Notes under the pieces: model-generated
The model's input: only the letters and a program-made list of their open reading frames with translations
Databases searched by the model: none
Told to the model about the DNA's origin: nothing
From: Rhizobium sp. L1K21
Lineage (GTDB): Bacteria > Pseudomonadota > Alphaproteobacteria > Rhizobiales > Rhizobiaceae
Assembly (NCBI RefSeq): GCF_024055895.1
Contig: NZ_JAMXLE010000001.1
Location: forward strand, 2,100,698-2,164,697
Length of the DNA stretch: 64,000 nucleotides
Direction of reading: 5' to 3'
Part shown: positions 35,540 through 45,216 of the stretch, piece after piece
Layout: every line of letters starts with the position of its first letter
Numbering within the stretch: position 1 is the first letter of the stretch
Translations under genes and position numbers: made by a program

Positions 35540-36082
35540 CTATCGATCAAGCAGTCTCGCCTGACGGCGGGCACGGAAAATGTTGACCGCCTGAAATGCG
35601 ACAAGATAGGCAAGGCCGGCGCAAACCAGCGAAAAAGGCAGCGAGCCGATCAGCATGGGCTTGAGAACCGGCGTCCAGATCGCATCGAAATTGAAATGGG
35701 CGAACATGGCGTGCAGGTCGATTGCGTGATGGGGGCGAATACCATGACCCATGAGAAGCTGACCAGCTTCCCAGTCGCCTGCCCAGATAAACGGATATGT
35801 CAGGGGATTGCCTGCCAGCACGGTTGCGGCAGTCGCAGCCAGCATATTGCCGCCAATCAACCACGCAGCGGCAACGGCGAGTGCGATGTGAATACCGATA
35901 ATCGGCAGAAACGCAGCAGCTACACCGACTGCCACGCCTGCGGCGATGGAATGCGGCGTTGCCTTCAGACGCAGGATACGAAGCGAATGGTAACGCGCGG
36001 TGCGGCCAACGCCCATGCGCTTGCGACACTTGGCCGTGTCCTGCGTCCAGTTCAGACCGCTATCGGTGACTTTTTGTTCCAT
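35540..36082 (-). CDS. DUF2062 membrane protein
   Basis: A 180-residue protein with the DUF2062 core [20 protein letters not shown] near 42-61, then [12 protein letters not shown] near 95-106, and three or four hydrophobic segments. Function unknown; it commonly sits between rsh and acpS in Rhizobiales. ATG 36082 after AAGGCTC is preferred over 36103. Confidence 0.88.
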   Translation of the reverse strand: MEQKVTDSGLNWTQDTAKCRKRMGVGRTARYHSLRILRLKATPHSIAAGVAVGVAAAFLPIIGIHIALAVAAAWLIGGNMLAATAATVLAGNPLTYPFIWAGDWEAGQLLMGHGIRPHHAIDLHAMFAHFNFDAIWTPVLKPMLIGSLPFSLVCAGLAYLVAFQAVNIFRARRQARLLDR

Positions 36083-36216
36083 GAGCCTTAGATAGGCTGA
36101 CACTTAGATAATGACAAATAAAAACCGCCGCGCGGAGGTCTGCGCAGCGGTAAAACTTCATATATTCTTAAAATCGGGATCGCGGATGCGGCAATTGGCA
36201 GCAACGCGCTCGCCAA

Positions 36217-36360
36217 TTAGAAGGAGATTTGGCCCCGTTCGATCTGACGCATGCGGTACTCGAGATCGTAGCGATCCTTGGCACCAGCCAAAAATGCTTC
36301 TTCGCGCTCGCGGCGGGTCGGGATGTGGAATGCCTTCTTCACTTTGCTAAAACCAAACAT
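36217..36360 (-). CDS. DUF3563-like small protein
   Basis: A 47-residue protein starting MFGFSKVKKAFHIPTRREREE with a charged, helical remainder (FLAGAKDRYDLEYRMRQIER). This layout matches the short DUF3563 proteins of alpha- and betaproteobacteria. The first in-frame ATG at 36420 would add a tail with no supporting box. Function unknown. Confidence 0.75.
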   Translation of the reverse strand: MFGFSKVKKAFHIPTRREREEAFLAGAKDRYDLEYRMRQIERGQISF

Positions 36361-36487
36361 TGTCTTAACCTCTGTCTTTCTGTCTCTGTTCTTGACCCCG
36401 AAGTTAATGTTGCGGCGCACAATTTACCAGTGCCGCTTTAATTAAGCAGCATTGCATAAAACGCATAGCTTTTTGAAATGACTGTCT

Positions 36488-38686
36488 TTAGCGGAAAAGT
36501 CGTTTGGCTGTTGCGACGCACTCAAGCTCCTTGAGCCGTGAAATCAACAGGTTCAGCTGACGCAAATCCCACACTTCGAGATCGATCGTCATCTCGGTGA
36601 AATCTGTGGCAACGCGGGTCATGGTGAGCGTGGAGATATTCACATCCGTTGTCGCAATCGTCTGGGCAACGGTTGCCAGCGTACCCGGTTCATTCAGCGC
36701 GCTAATTTCGATGCGGGCTTTGAAGCGGGCCTTGTTGGTCTCGTCCAGATCCCAGCGGACATCGATCCAGCGATGGTTTTCATCGTCGAATTCCTGAAGT
36801 CCCGGCGACTGGATCGGGTAAATGGTGAGGCTCTTTCCGTCACCCAGAATGCCGACGATACGGTCACCCGGCACAGCACCGGCCGGCGAGAAGGAGACCT
36901 GCAGGTCAGGCGCCAAGCCGCGGAACATCGTTGAGCCTGGAATGCTGGCGCCGTCGCCTTGGCCTGGCACCTTGAAAATCATGCCGGATGCGCTGTCCAT
37001 GGCCACCCAGCCCTCGTCCGCGGCTTGGCGAACGGTCACGCGCTCATCCTGATAATCGGGAAACACGGCATGAAGGACGTCTATGGAGGACAATTCCCCG
37101 CGTCCGACGGCTGCGATTGCGTCTTCCACCTCCTTGTGGCCCAGGCGGAAGAGTGAGGCCTTGAGCAGATCACGCGAGAAGGTTTTGCCCGCGCGTTCGA
37201 AGGTACGCTCCAGAATGCGTTGCCCCAGACCGGAATATTGCTTGCGGATCGCCATGCGGGTTGCGCGGCGGATGGCGGAACGGGCCTTGCCCGTCACCAC
37301 AATCTCTTCCCAGGCGGCCGGCGGGACCTGAACGCCGGAGCGAATGATTTCCACCTCGTCCCCGTTGTTGAGGCGAGTGACCAGCGGCATGATCCGACCG
37401 TTGATCTTGGCACCCACGCAGGTGTCGCCAATATCGGTATGCACGGCATAGGCAAAATCGATGGGCGTTGCGCCGCGCGGCAGAGCAATCAGTTTGCCCT
37501 TGGGCGAAAAGCAGAATACCTGGTCCTGGAAAAGCTCGAGCTTCGTATGCTCCAGAAACTCTTCAGCGTTATCGCCCTCGGAAAGCGATTCGATGGTCTG
37601 GCGCAGCCATGAATAGGCGTTGATCTCGCGGGCGGGCTGGTCACCGGCGGTCTGGCCATCCTTGTAAAGGGAGTGGGCCGCAATGCCGAGCTCGGCGACG
37701 TCATTCATCCAATCGGTGCGAATCTGCAATTCAATGCGCTGCCGGGCGGGGCCGACAATGGTGGTGTGAAGCGAGCGGTAACCGTTCTGCTTGGGTGTGG
37801 ATATGTAATCCTTGAAACGACCCGGCACGAGACGCCAGCGTGTGTGCACCATTCCGAGCGCCTTGTAGCAATCCTGCACCTCCGGCACGATGATGCGGAA
37901 GCCGAACACATCGGAAAGCTGCTCGAAGGACAGCGACTTCGACTGCATCTTGCGAAAGACCGAATAGGCCTTTTTCTGCCGACCCTTCACGACAGCGCCG
38001 TGCAGCCCGCCGTTTTCGAGAAGCTCGCCAAGCTCACTTTCGATCTTGTCGATAATGCCTTCATTGCGCACGGAAAGTTCGGCCAGTCGCTTGGTGACCG
38101 TTTCCCAGGCTTCCGGATTGATGTTGCGGAAGGCCAGCTCTTCCAGCTCCTCGCGCATTTCCTGCATGCCCATGCGACCGGCGAGCGGCGCATAGATATC
38201 CATCGTTTCTTCAGATATGCGCTTGCGCTTGTCGTCGCGCATCACGCCGAGCGTGCGCATATTGTGCAGGCGGTCTGCAAGCTTGACCAGAAGGACGCGC
38301 AGATCATCAGAAATCGCCAAAAGCAGCTTGCGCAGATTTTCCGCCTGCTTGGCCTTCTTGGACACAAGGTCGATCTTCTTGATCTTGGTCAGCCCTTCGA
38401 CAAGGCTGCCGATTTCTTCACCAAAAAGCTCGTCGATTTCATCACGTGTGGCTGTGGTATCCTCGATCGTGTCATGCAGGAGTGCAACGGCAATCGTTGC
38501 TTCATCGAGATGAAGATCGGTGAGAATGGCGGCAACTTCCAGCGGATGCGAAAAGTAGGGGTCGCCGCTCGCGCGCTTTTGCAGGCCATGTTTCTGCATC
38601 GCATAGACATAGGCCTTATTGAGAAGTGCTTCATTGACGTCGGGCTTGTATTTTTGAACGCGCTCTACAAGCTCGTATTGACGCAT
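36488..38686 (-). CDS. rsh: Bifunctional (p)ppGpp synthetase/hydrolase Rsh
   Basis: A 732-residue RelA/SpoT homologue that sets alarmone levels under starvation. The hydrolase HD domain (HPLEVAAIL near 46-54, LLHDTIED near 69-76) keeps its metal residues. The synthetase domain (FRIIVPEVQDCYKALG, then YISTPKQNGYRSLHTTI, about 250-310) is intact. TGS is near 385-445 and the ACT regulatory domain is at the end (about 655-732). With both active sites present it should be the single long Rsh of this genome. Followed by DUF3563 and DUF2062 genes on the same strand. Confidence 0.96.
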   Translation of the reverse strand: MRQYELVERVQKYKPDVNEALLNKAYVYAMQKHGLQKRASGDPYFSHPLEVAAILTDLHLDEATIAVALLHDTIEDTTATRDEIDELFGEEIGSLVEGLTKIKKIDLVSKKAKQAENLRKLLLAISDDLRVLLVKLADRLHNMRTLGVMRDDKRKRISEETMDIYAPLAGRMGMQEMREELEELAFRNINPEAWETVTKRLAELSVRNEGIIDKIESELGELLENGGLHGAVVKGRQKKAYSVFRKMQSKSLSFEQLSDVFGFRIIVPEVQDCYKALGMVHTRWRLVPGRFKDYISTPKQNGYRSLHTTIVGPARQRIELQIRTDWMNDVAELGIAAHSLYKDGQTAGDQPAREINAYSWLRQTIESLSEGDNAEEFLEHTKLELFQDQVFCFSPKGKLIALPRGATPIDFAYAVHTDIGDTCVGAKINGRIMPLVTRLNNGDEVEIIRSGVQVPPAAWEEIVVTGKARSAIRRATRMAIRKQYSGLGQRILERTFERAGKTFSRDLLKASLFRLGHKEVEDAIAAVGRGELSSIDVLHAVFPDYQDERVTVRQAADEGWVAMDSASGMIFKVPGQGDGASIPGSTMFRGLAPDLQVSFSPAGAVPGDRIVGILGDGKSLTIYPIQSPGLQEFDDENHRWIDVRWDLDETNKARFKARIEISALNEPGTLATVAQTIATTDVNISTLTMTRVATDFTEMTIDLEVWDLRQLNLLISRLKELECVATAKRLFR

Positions 38687-38709
38687 CATGAACGGAAGGC
38701 TCCAAACCT

Positions 38710-38812
38710 AGAGCTTTTCGGATGAAAACGGGACCTCCCGAAACGCTCTAACCCATTGTTGTTCCGCAATTCCGGACACGAAACCGGTTCCCACTTTCGC
38801 TGGAATTGCTTT
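38710..38812. repeat. Brucellaceae-type palindromic intergenic repeat
   Basis: AGAGCTTTTCGG (38710-38721) pairs with CCGAAACGCTCT (38738-38749) with one mismatch, and GCAATTCC (38766-38773) pairs with GGAATTGC (38802-38809). The two-hairpin layout fits a dispersed repeat, related to the element at 20484-20523. Confidence 0.65.
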
Positions 38813-38822
38813 AGAATAAGAA

Positions 38823-38850
38823 AGAACGCCAACCGCGAAATTGGCGTTCT
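38823..38850 (-). terminator. Terminator after rpoZ
   Basis: AGAACGCCAA and TTGGCGTTCT form a perfect 10-base stem with an 8-base loop, followed on the minus strand by TTCTT. It lies 74 bases past the rpoZ stop and separates rpoZ from rsh. Confidence 0.75.
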
Positions 38851-38923
38851 CCAAATCATGTTCGACACAAAAGCGTAAACAACATCCTAAGCCGAAAGTT
38901 TCATCGGCATGGAATGAGCGCTC

Positions 38924-39325
38924 TTAGTAGTCGTCGCTTTTTTCCGGCGGAACCAGACCCTCGATACCGGCCAGCAGCTCTTCTTCCGACATGCGGTCAA
39001 AGGAGACGGCTTCAGGTGCGTCTTCTTCCACGCCACCTTCAAAGACGTTTGCAGCCTCGGTGGAGGCAGCCTGCGGATCGGGCTCAGGCTCATCAACTTC
39101 CACATGCTTCTGCAGCGAGTGGATGAGATCTTCCTTCAGATCTTCCGGCGAAAGTGTCTCGTCTGCGATTTCGCGCAGCGCGACAACGGGGTTCTTGTCA
39201 TTGTCGCGGTCAATAGTGATCGAAGCGCCCTGCGAAATCAGGCGCGCGCGATGACTGGCGAGCAATACGAGCTCAAACCGGTTATCGACCTTGTCAATGC
39301 AATCTTCAACGGTGACGCGGGCCAT
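38924..39325 (-). CDS. rpoZ: RNA polymerase omega subunit
   Basis: A 133-residue omega subunit. The conserved part, [20 protein letters not shown] then [12 protein letters not shown], covers residues 1-33, and the core runs to about 60. A long acidic tail typical of alphaproteobacteria follows (Glu, Asp and Ala rich, to residue 133). It stabilises beta' assembly and forms part of the ppGpp binding site, so its place next to rsh is functionally sensible. ATG 39325 is set by homology. Confidence 0.95.
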   Translation of the reverse strand: MARVTVEDCIDKVDNRFELVLLASHRARLISQGASITIDRDNDKNPVVALREIADETLSPEDLKEDLIHSLQKHVEVDEPEPDPQAASTEAANVFEGGVEEDAPEAVSFDRMSEEELLAGIEGLVPPEKSDDY

Positions 39326-39606
39326 AGCCTGTCCTCTCAAAATTCGGGGATTTACGTGAATTGACGTTCCCCCTACATTTATTGGAAGCAAAGTTCAAGT
39401 TTTTCTTCTAATGATGAGCGTTAACGCATATTTTTGTGAATATGGGAGGCATGGCGATATTTGGCGATCAATTGCGGCTTGGCAAGGCCAGCCGGTTGAA
39501 ATAAATGGTTATTTTACTACGTATTAATATAGGCAAATAATAGCGCGTTTTCGACCAACAAGAGGGGTGTTGCCGGAAAAAGCGCCAAAATAATAGGGAT
39601 GGAAGC

Positions 39607-40185
39607 ATGTTTGATCCAAGAGAAAAAATTGCGCTGTTTATTGACGGCGCTAATCTTTACGCAGCCTCAAAAAGCCTGGGGTTTGATATTGATTACCGCA
39701 AGCTGCTGGGCGCTTTTCAAAAGCGCGGATATCTTCTGAGAGCGTATTATTACACCGCCCTGATTGAAGATCAGGAATATTCCTCCATTCGCCCGCTCAT
39801 CGACTGGCTGGACTATAACGGCTACAAGGTGATCACCAAGCCGGCCAAGGAGTTCACCGATTCCATGGGCCGCCGCAAGATCAAGGGCAATATGGATATC
39901 GAGCTGGCTGTCGATGCGATGGAACAGGCCGAGACCGTGGACCATCTGGTCCTCTTTTCCGGCGATGGCGATTTCACCACGCTTGTCGAGGCGCTTCAGC
40001 GCAAGGGCCGCAAGGTGTCCGTTGTGTCGACAATGGCAACGCAGCCGCCAATGATTGCCGACGATCTGCGCCGTCAGGCCGATCACTTCATCGACCTTTC
40101 CTCGCTGAAAGGTGAAGTGGGCCGTGATCCTTCTGAGCGTCCGCAGCGCCCCCAGCAGAACAATGATGACGATTTCGACGATTAA
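39607..40185 (+). CDS. NYN-domain (LabA/DUF88) putative RNase
   Basis: A 192-residue PIN-like NYN nuclease: FIDGANLYAASKSLG near 10-24 (first Asp), KGNMDIELAVDAM near 93-105 and LFSGDGDFTTLVEALQRKGR near 116-135 carry the acidic metal-binding residues. A low-complexity acidic tail (PQQNNDDDFDD) follows. Such proteins are thought to cut RNA, and the gene is often found near rpoZ and smpB in Rhizobiales. GGGATGGAAGC upstream supports the start. Confidence 0.9.
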   Translation: MFDPREKIALFIDGANLYAASKSLGFDIDYRKLLGAFQKRGYLLRAYYYTALIEDQEYSSIRPLIDWLDYNGYKVITKPAKEFTDSMGRRKIKGNMDIELAVDAMEQAETVDHLVLFSGDGDFTTLVEALQRKGRKVSVVSTMATQPPMIADDLRRQADHFIDLSSLKGEVGRDPSERPQRPQQNNDDDFDD

Positions 40186-40206
40186 TCGCTGTCTTTGAGT
40201 ATCGGG

Positions 40207-40231
40207 CGAACGCTTGAGTTTGAAGCGTTCG
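40207..40231 (+). terminator. Hairpin after the NYN gene
   Basis: CGAACGCTT and AAGCGTTCG form a perfect 9-base stem with a 7-base loop, 22 bases past the stop. There is no T-run, so it may stabilise the mRNA or be an operator for the next gene rather than a terminator. Confidence 0.45.
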
Positions 40232-40323
40232 GTCAACCGACTTTTAACGCTGCCCGTTTTCATTTCCTCAACCGCGCTTTGCGAGAATTCCTGTCATTCT
40301 TGACGGATCGCGGGAGGAGAAAC

Positions 40324-40599
40324 GTGGTACAGGCGAAGAACACGACCGTTTTGTCACGGCGCCTATCGGATGGTGACAGCGCATTGGATATCCATGCGGA
40401 ACCGACTATCGACGAATTGCTGAGCGGCGAGCCTTCACGGCACTTTCCCGAAAAGCGCAACCGGCGCGCAGACGACAGCGATAGAACCGTGATTGCCCGG
40501 CTCTACTCCGCCCTGGAAGCGATTGACCGCGGAGAGGTCTATACAGGCGACAATGACGAGGACCATCATTTGATGGAAGATTGTTACCGGCAGTTCTGA
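40324..40599 (+). CDS. 91-residue hypothetical protein with GTG start
   Basis: The GTG at 40324 follows a very strong GGGAGGAG box seven bases away and is preferred over an ATG 43 codons upstream that would run through the hairpin at 40207. The protein is charged, with an N-terminal VQAKNTTVLSRRLSD and a C-terminal helical segment SDRTVIARLYSALEAIDRGE, then an acidic tail ending CYRQF. No family recognised. Convergent with smpB 13 bases away. Confidence 0.65.
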   Translation: MVQAKNTTVLSRRLSDGDSALDIHAEPTIDELLSGEPSRHFPEKRNRRADDSDRTVIARLYSALEAIDRGEVYTGDNDEDHHLMEDCYRQF

Positions 40600-40612
40600 G
40601 CCAGCATTCAGC

Positions 40613-41092
40613 TCAACCGCGTTCCTTCAAAAGGCGGTTCTTCTGGCGGTTCCAATCCCGCTCTTTCGACGTCTCGCGCTTGTCGTGCAGCTTCTTACCC
40701 TTGGCGAGCGCCAATTCCAACTTCGCCCTGCCCCGGTCGTTGAAATAAATCTTCAACGGTACAAGCGTCATGCCTTCGCGATGAATGGCGGAGCGCAGAC
40801 GCCCGATCTCGCGCTTGGACAGAAGAAGTTTGCGGCGGCGGCGCGTGTCGTGATTGAAGCGGTTGCCTTGCAGATATTCCGGCAAATAGGAATTGATGAG
40901 CCAAAGCTCGCCATCCTCGTCAGAGGCATAGGATTCTGCAATATTGGCCTTGCCGTCGCGCAGAGATTTCACCTCCGTGCCGGTCAAGACAAGACCTGCC
41001 TCATAGGTGTCCTGGATCTCGTAGTTGAAGCGGGCTTTTCTGTTTTCCGCGACAACCCGGTTGACCTTTCTCTGGCTGCCCTTCGGTGCCAT
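40613..41092 (-). CDS. smpB: SsrA-binding protein SmpB
   Basis: A 159-residue tmRNA partner for trans-translation. [11 protein letters not shown] near 16-26, [13 protein letters not shown] near 33-45 and a basic C-terminal tail ([20 protein letters not shown]) that enters the ribosome mRNA channel are all present. No tmRNA gene is visible in the window. In the same orientation as dapA, 65 bases from it, a common arrangement in alphaproteobacteria. Confidence 0.96.
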   Translation of the reverse strand: MAPKGSQRKVNRVVAENRKARFNYEIQDTYEAGLVLTGTEVKSLRDGKANIAESYASDEDGELWLINSYLPEYLQGNRFNHDTRRRRKLLLSKREIGRLRSAIHREGMTLVPLKIYFNDRGRAKLELALAKGKKLHDKRETSKERDWNRQKNRLLKERG

Positions 41093-41157
41093 AAAATCCT
41101 CTTTGTTTTCCTGAGCACATGCGGGCGCACCCGATGCTCAATTCACCGGCGATTGCC

Positions 41158-42042
41158 TCAGTTCAGCAATCCGGCGTGTTTCAGCGCAGCGTCGATGGCA
41201 TCGGCCGTGCTCTTTTCGACCGGACAGGTCAGCGGAGACCGAACGGTTTCGCCGCAGCGGCCAAGACGCTTTAGTGCATATTTAGCGCCCATAACGCCCG
41301 GTTCAATGAAGATGGCCCTATGAAGCGGCATCAAACGGTCCTGATATTCCAGTGCCGCGGCATAATCACCCTTGGCAGTGAGCGCCTGAAACTCTGCACA
41401 AAGGCGCGGCGCGACGTTTGCCGTCACCGATATGCAGCCGACGCCGCCATGGGCGTTGAAGCCGAGTGCGGTGGCATCTTCACCGGACAACTGCACGAAA
41501 TCCTTGCCGCAGGCTGCGCGCTGTTCGGAAACGCGCTCCAGCTTGCCGGTCGCATCTTTCACGCCGATGATGTTCTTGTGCGTCCGCACCAGCGTCGCCA
41601 TCGTCTCCACGCTCATGTCGATGACCGAACGCGGCGGAATATTGTAGATGATGATCGGAATGGTGATCGCTTCTGCGATGGCAGCAAAATGCGCGATCAG
41701 GCCCTTCTGGGTCGGCTTGTTGTAATAGGGCGTCACCACGAGAACGGCATCCGCACCCGCCTTTTCGGCGTGGGTGGCCAGATCGATTGCCTCGCGGGTG
41801 TTGTTGGAGCCCGCACCGGCGATGACCGGCACGCGGCCGGCGGCCGTTTCGATGCACAGTTCAACGACCCGTTTATGTTCGTCGTGGGAAAGCGTTGGCG
41901 ATTCACCGGTGGTGCCGACGGGAACCAGACCGCTGGATCCTTCCGCGATCTGCCAATTGACATGATCGACAAAGGCTTTTTCATCAACTGCGCCACTTTC
42001 GTCAAATGGTGTTACGAGAGCGGGCATTGATCCCTTGAACAT
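41158..42042 (-). CDS. dapA: 4-Hydroxy-tetrahydrodipicolinate synthase
   Basis: A 294-residue aldolase-type barrel that condenses pyruvate with aspartate semialdehyde in lysine and diaminopimelate synthesis. The Schiff-base Lys162 ([12 protein letters not shown]), Tyr134 (IIYNIPPRS) and Thr45 ([10 protein letters not shown]) are all visible. GGAGTAAACCC before ATG 42042 fixes the start. Divergent from the lytic transglycosylase gene. Confidence 0.96.
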   Translation of the reverse strand: MFKGSMPALVTPFDESGAVDEKAFVDHVNWQIAEGSSGLVPVGTTGESPTLSHDEHKRVVELCIETAAGRVPVIAGAGSNNTREAIDLATHAEKAGADAVLVVTPYYNKPTQKGLIAHFAAIAEAITIPIIIYNIPPRSVIDMSVETMATLVRTHKNIIGVKDATGKLERVSEQRAACGKDFVQLSGEDATALGFNAHGGVGCISVTANVAPRLCAEFQALTAKGDYAAALEYQDRLMPLHRAIFIEPGVMGAKYALKRLGRCGETVRSPLTCPVEKSTADAIDAALKHAGLLN

Positions 42043-42183
42043 GGGTTTACTCCTGGTGTGGACAAAGCACACGCTTTGGCCGCATTTTTTCATTATTGAT
42101 TCTGTCCAGATGTGAGGTGAGATACCCTACAACGGATTGAAGTGTGGCTTTTAAATGAGTTTTCAGCCGGTTGAAAGATCGAA

Positions 42184-44232
42184 ATGCGAATGGTTCCATC
42201 AGTTTCGCTGATTTTCGCGGGCGCCTTGGGCGGTTGGTTGCTTGCGGGTGGAATGCTGGATGATACCACAAGACAAGCCCAAATCGCCGAAACCTCCAAG
42301 GCAAGCCCGGAAAAAACCGGCTCTATTCCCGTCACGCTGCAGGCCATGCCAAACCGGCTTGCGGTGTTTCGTGACGGGATGAGCGCGTTCAAGTCCGGCG
42401 CTATGGCGGACGCGATCAGTGCCCGCAACACGCTGCTGCGCGGCGATATCCATCGCGATACACTGACCTACCTGATTGCCATGTCGGGCGCGCGCGATGT
42501 TCCCTCCAGCGAGTTTGAAGGTGCAAGGCGCGAACTTTCCGGATGGCCAGGCATTGAAAAGACGCGCGCGGCTTATGAACGCGCGCTCTACCGCGAACAC
42601 CCATCGGCCGAGCAGGTTCTTTCCGCTTTCAAGACGATCCAGCCTGAAACATCGGAGGGCCGCATCCTGCTGGCGCGCGCCCTTCATGAAAGTGGCGAGG
42701 ACGATACGGCCAAGGCACTGATCCTGCCGCTGTGGTCTGGCGAAGTGCTGACCCGATGGCAGGAAGGCGAGGTTCTGGACTATCTCGGCGACCTTCTGCG
42801 CCCGCAGGACCACCTGGCGCGTATGAACTACCTGCTCTACCGCGACCGTATCAGCCAGGCGACACGGTTTGCCAAGCTTGCCAGTGCCAAACCGCTTTTT
42901 GACGCCTGGTCTGCCGTGATCCGCGGCCACAAGGATGCGGCCAAGCTTTTGAAAGACGCGGAAAAGGACTTCAAGGGAACAGCGCCGCTAAAGTTTGCCA
43001 ATATCCTTTATCTGCAGAAACAGGACAAATATGATGATGCGGCAAACCTGCTGGATGCGGTGACGGATGCCGAGGAAAGCGCCATTTCACCCGGCGAGTG
43101 GTGGAACGAGCGGCGTATCATCAGTCGGGGGCTTTATGAGGCAGGCGACATCAAGCGCGCCTATGCGCTGGTGGCTGCTCATCATGCCAAAACACCACAG
43201 GATATTGCCGACGCTGAGTTTCATGCCGGCTGGTATGCGCTGCGAGGCCTGAACGACAGCGAGAAGGCAACTGCGCATTTCCGCAGGCTTCTTGAGGTTT
43301 CCACCCTGCCCTCATCTCGCTCCCGTGCACTTTATTGGCTTGGTCGAGCCGAGGAAGAAAAGAACCCGCAAGCGGCCAAAGCCCATCTGGAAGAGGCAAC
43401 CGTTTATGGCGGAAACTTCTACGGTCAGCTGGCTGCCGCACGTCTGAAAAAGCCGCTTTCGGCCGAGCCGCCGAAACCGTCGCCGCCGCCGGCCATGCAG
43501 GGCTTTGAGGAGATACCGGCGATGAAGGCCATCGGCCTCCTGGAGGAAAACGGTTTTCACGATCAGGCCCGCCGCCTCTACAGTGAACTGGCGGACCAGA
43601 CGAATTCAGGTGAGCTTTTGGAGGCGCTGGCAGCGCGCGCCGAGGCGCAGCACGACAGCGCCCTGGCGCTCGCGGTGGGTAAGACTGCCTATTACAAAGG
43701 GCTTGCTCCGTTCTCCGTTGCCTTCCCGGTCACAGCGATCAGCAGTGCCGCTGGCCTGAGCCCGGAAGAACGCGCCTTGTCATTGGCGATTGCCCGGCAG
43801 GAAAGCGGGTTCAACGGTACCGCCGTCTCGCCCGTCGATGCACGTGGACTGATGCAGGTCATGCCGGGGACAGCCAAGGAGATTTCAGCACGGCTCGGCC
43901 TTGCCTATGCGCCGGAAAAGCTGACTGCCGACGATGCCTATAATGCGCTTTTGGGCTCAAAATACGCCGGTGAGCAAATCCGTCGCCACGAAGGTTCCTA
44001 TATCCTCACCTTCGCTGCCTACAATGCAGGGCCGGGGCGGGTGAAGGAATGGCTGGCGCGTTTTGGCGATCCGCGCGGCAGACCGACCGATGAGGTGGTC
44101 GACTGGATTGAGATGATCCCCTACCCCGAAACGCGTTTTTACGTGCAGCGGGTGATGGAGAATTTCGAGGTCTACAAGATGCGCTTCGGTCTGCCTGCGG
44201 AGATCGACAAGGATATTTCCGCGCGAAACTGA
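42184..44232 (+). CDS. slt: Soluble lytic murein transglycosylase (Slt70-like)
   Basis: A 682-residue periplasmic enzyme that cleaves peptidoglycan to anhydro-muropeptides. A signal peptide (about 1-25) is followed by a long helical superhelix (about 40-500) and the SLT catalytic domain: IARQESGFN with Glu near 542, GLMQVMPGTAKE near 557-568 and FAAYNAGPGRV near 612-622. The start is ATG 42184 (MRMVPSV) or 42190. Single gene. Confidence 0.94.
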   Translation: MRMVPSVSLIFAGALGGWLLAGGMLDDTTRQAQIAETSKASPEKTGSIPVTLQAMPNRLAVFRDGMSAFKSGAMADAISARNTLLRGDIHRDTLTYLIAMSGARDVPSSEFEGARRELSGWPGIEKTRAAYERALYREHPSAEQVLSAFKTIQPETSEGRILLARALHESGEDDTAKALILPLWSGEVLTRWQEGEVLDYLGDLLRPQDHLARMNYLLYRDRISQATRFAKLASAKPLFDAWSAVIRGHKDAAKLLKDAEKDFKGTAPLKFANILYLQKQDKYDDAANLLDAVTDAEESAISPGEWWNERRIISRGLYEAGDIKRAYALVAAHHAKTPQDIADAEFHAGWYALRGLNDSEKATAHFRRLLEVSTLPSSRSRALYWLGRAEEEKNPQAAKAHLEEATVYGGNFYGQLAAARLKKPLSAEPPKPSPPPAMQGFEEIPAMKAIGLLEENGFHDQARRLYSELADQTNSGELLEALAARAEAQHDSALALAVGKTAYYKGLAPFSVAFPVTAISSAAGLSPEERALSLAIARQESGFNGTAVSPVDARGLMQVMPGTAKEISARLGLAYAPEKLTADDAYNALLGSKYAGEQIRRHEGSYILTFAAYNAGPGRVKEWLARFGDPRGRPTDEVVDWIEMIPYPETRFYVQRVMENFEVYKMRFGLPAEIDKDISARN

Positions 44233-44319
44233 ACCGCGATTCATGTTTTTGCCCTCCTGCCCTTGTAACGGGCAAGATTTGTGGCCTAAAACAGGACCCG
44301 ATCTGGGAGGGTAGCCATC

Positions 44320-45216
44320 ATGACAGTTTCATTTTCCGAAGGTTTCAAGGAACATTATTACACGTCTGAGGACGGGCTGAAGCTTTATGCGCGGGAATAT
44401 GGCGCGGATGTTTCAAGCGATGCGTTGCCTATCGTGTGTCTTCCTGGCCTCACTCGCAATTCCGGCGATTTCCATCTCTTTGCGTTGAAGGTGGCCCATC
44501 ACCCGACACGCCCGAGGAAGGTCTTCACCTTCGATTTGCGGGGCCGGGGGAAATCTGCCTGGGACGATCACAAGGAAAACTACAATCCGGTAATGGAAGC
44601 CAAGGACGTGGTGACCGGCTGCCAAGCGCTCGGGATCAAGAAGGCTGTCTTTATTGGCACCTCGCGCGGTGGACTTGTGATGCATATCATCATGACCTTT
44701 GCGCCCGACCTTATGGCTGCTGCCGTGCTGAACGATGTCGGCCCGGCATTGGCGCGCGAAGGGCTGGAACTGATCCAGACCTATCTCAAAGTGCCGCCTG
44801 CCAAAGTGACCAGTTGGGATCTGGCCGTACAGGGTGCAAAGTTTGTGCACGGGACATTTTTCACTGCATTCAACGAGCAGGACTGGGTGGATATGGCCCA
44901 TGCCTCGCTGGTCGAAACACCGGATGGCCTCAAGGCTCCGGTCGATCCGGCTATCGCCATAGAAATCGCCAAGGCTGATCTTAGCAAACCGCTGATTGAA
45001 CTTTGGGATCAGTTCGAGCTTTTCAAATCCATACCCTTGCTGACGATCCGCGGGGAAACCTCGCTGCTGTTGAGCGAAGAGATCGTTGAGAAAATGAAAG
45101 CCCGCAACCCGGCGATGGAGACGATCGTCGTGAAAGGACAGGGTCACGCCCCGTTCCTCCACATGGCTGGCCTCGACGAGAGCATTCTCGATCTTGCGGA
45201 CAAAGCTCAAGCCTGA
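44320..45216 (+). CDS. Alpha/beta hydrolase
   Basis: A 298-residue alpha/beta hydrolase. Nucleophile elbow IGTSRGGLV (Ser near 113), an HG-equivalent LPGLTRNSGDF near 46-56 and a late His in GQGHAPFLH near 273-281 form the usual set. The substrate is unknown. GGGAGGGTAG before ATG 44320 supports the start. Its 3' end overlaps the convergent AGE epimerase gene by ten bases. Confidence 0.88.
   Translation: MTVSFSEGFKEHYYTSEDGLKLYAREYGADVSSDALPIVCLPGLTRNSGDFHLFALKVAHHPTRPRKVFTFDLRGRGKSAWDDHKENYNPVMEAKDVVTGCQALGIKKAVFIGTSRGGLVMHIIMTFAPDLMAAAVLNDVGPALAREGLELIQTYLKVPPAKVTSWDLAVQGAKFVHGTFFTAFNEQDWVDMAHASLVETPDGLKAPVDPAIAIEIAKADLSKPLIELWDQFELFKSIPLLTIRGETSLLLSEEIVEKMKARNPAMETIVVKGQGHAPFLHMAGLDESILDLADKAQA

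Noticed and set aside
37673-38725. 350-codon plus-strand open frame
   Set aside because: Antisense shadow of rsh, a certain gene.
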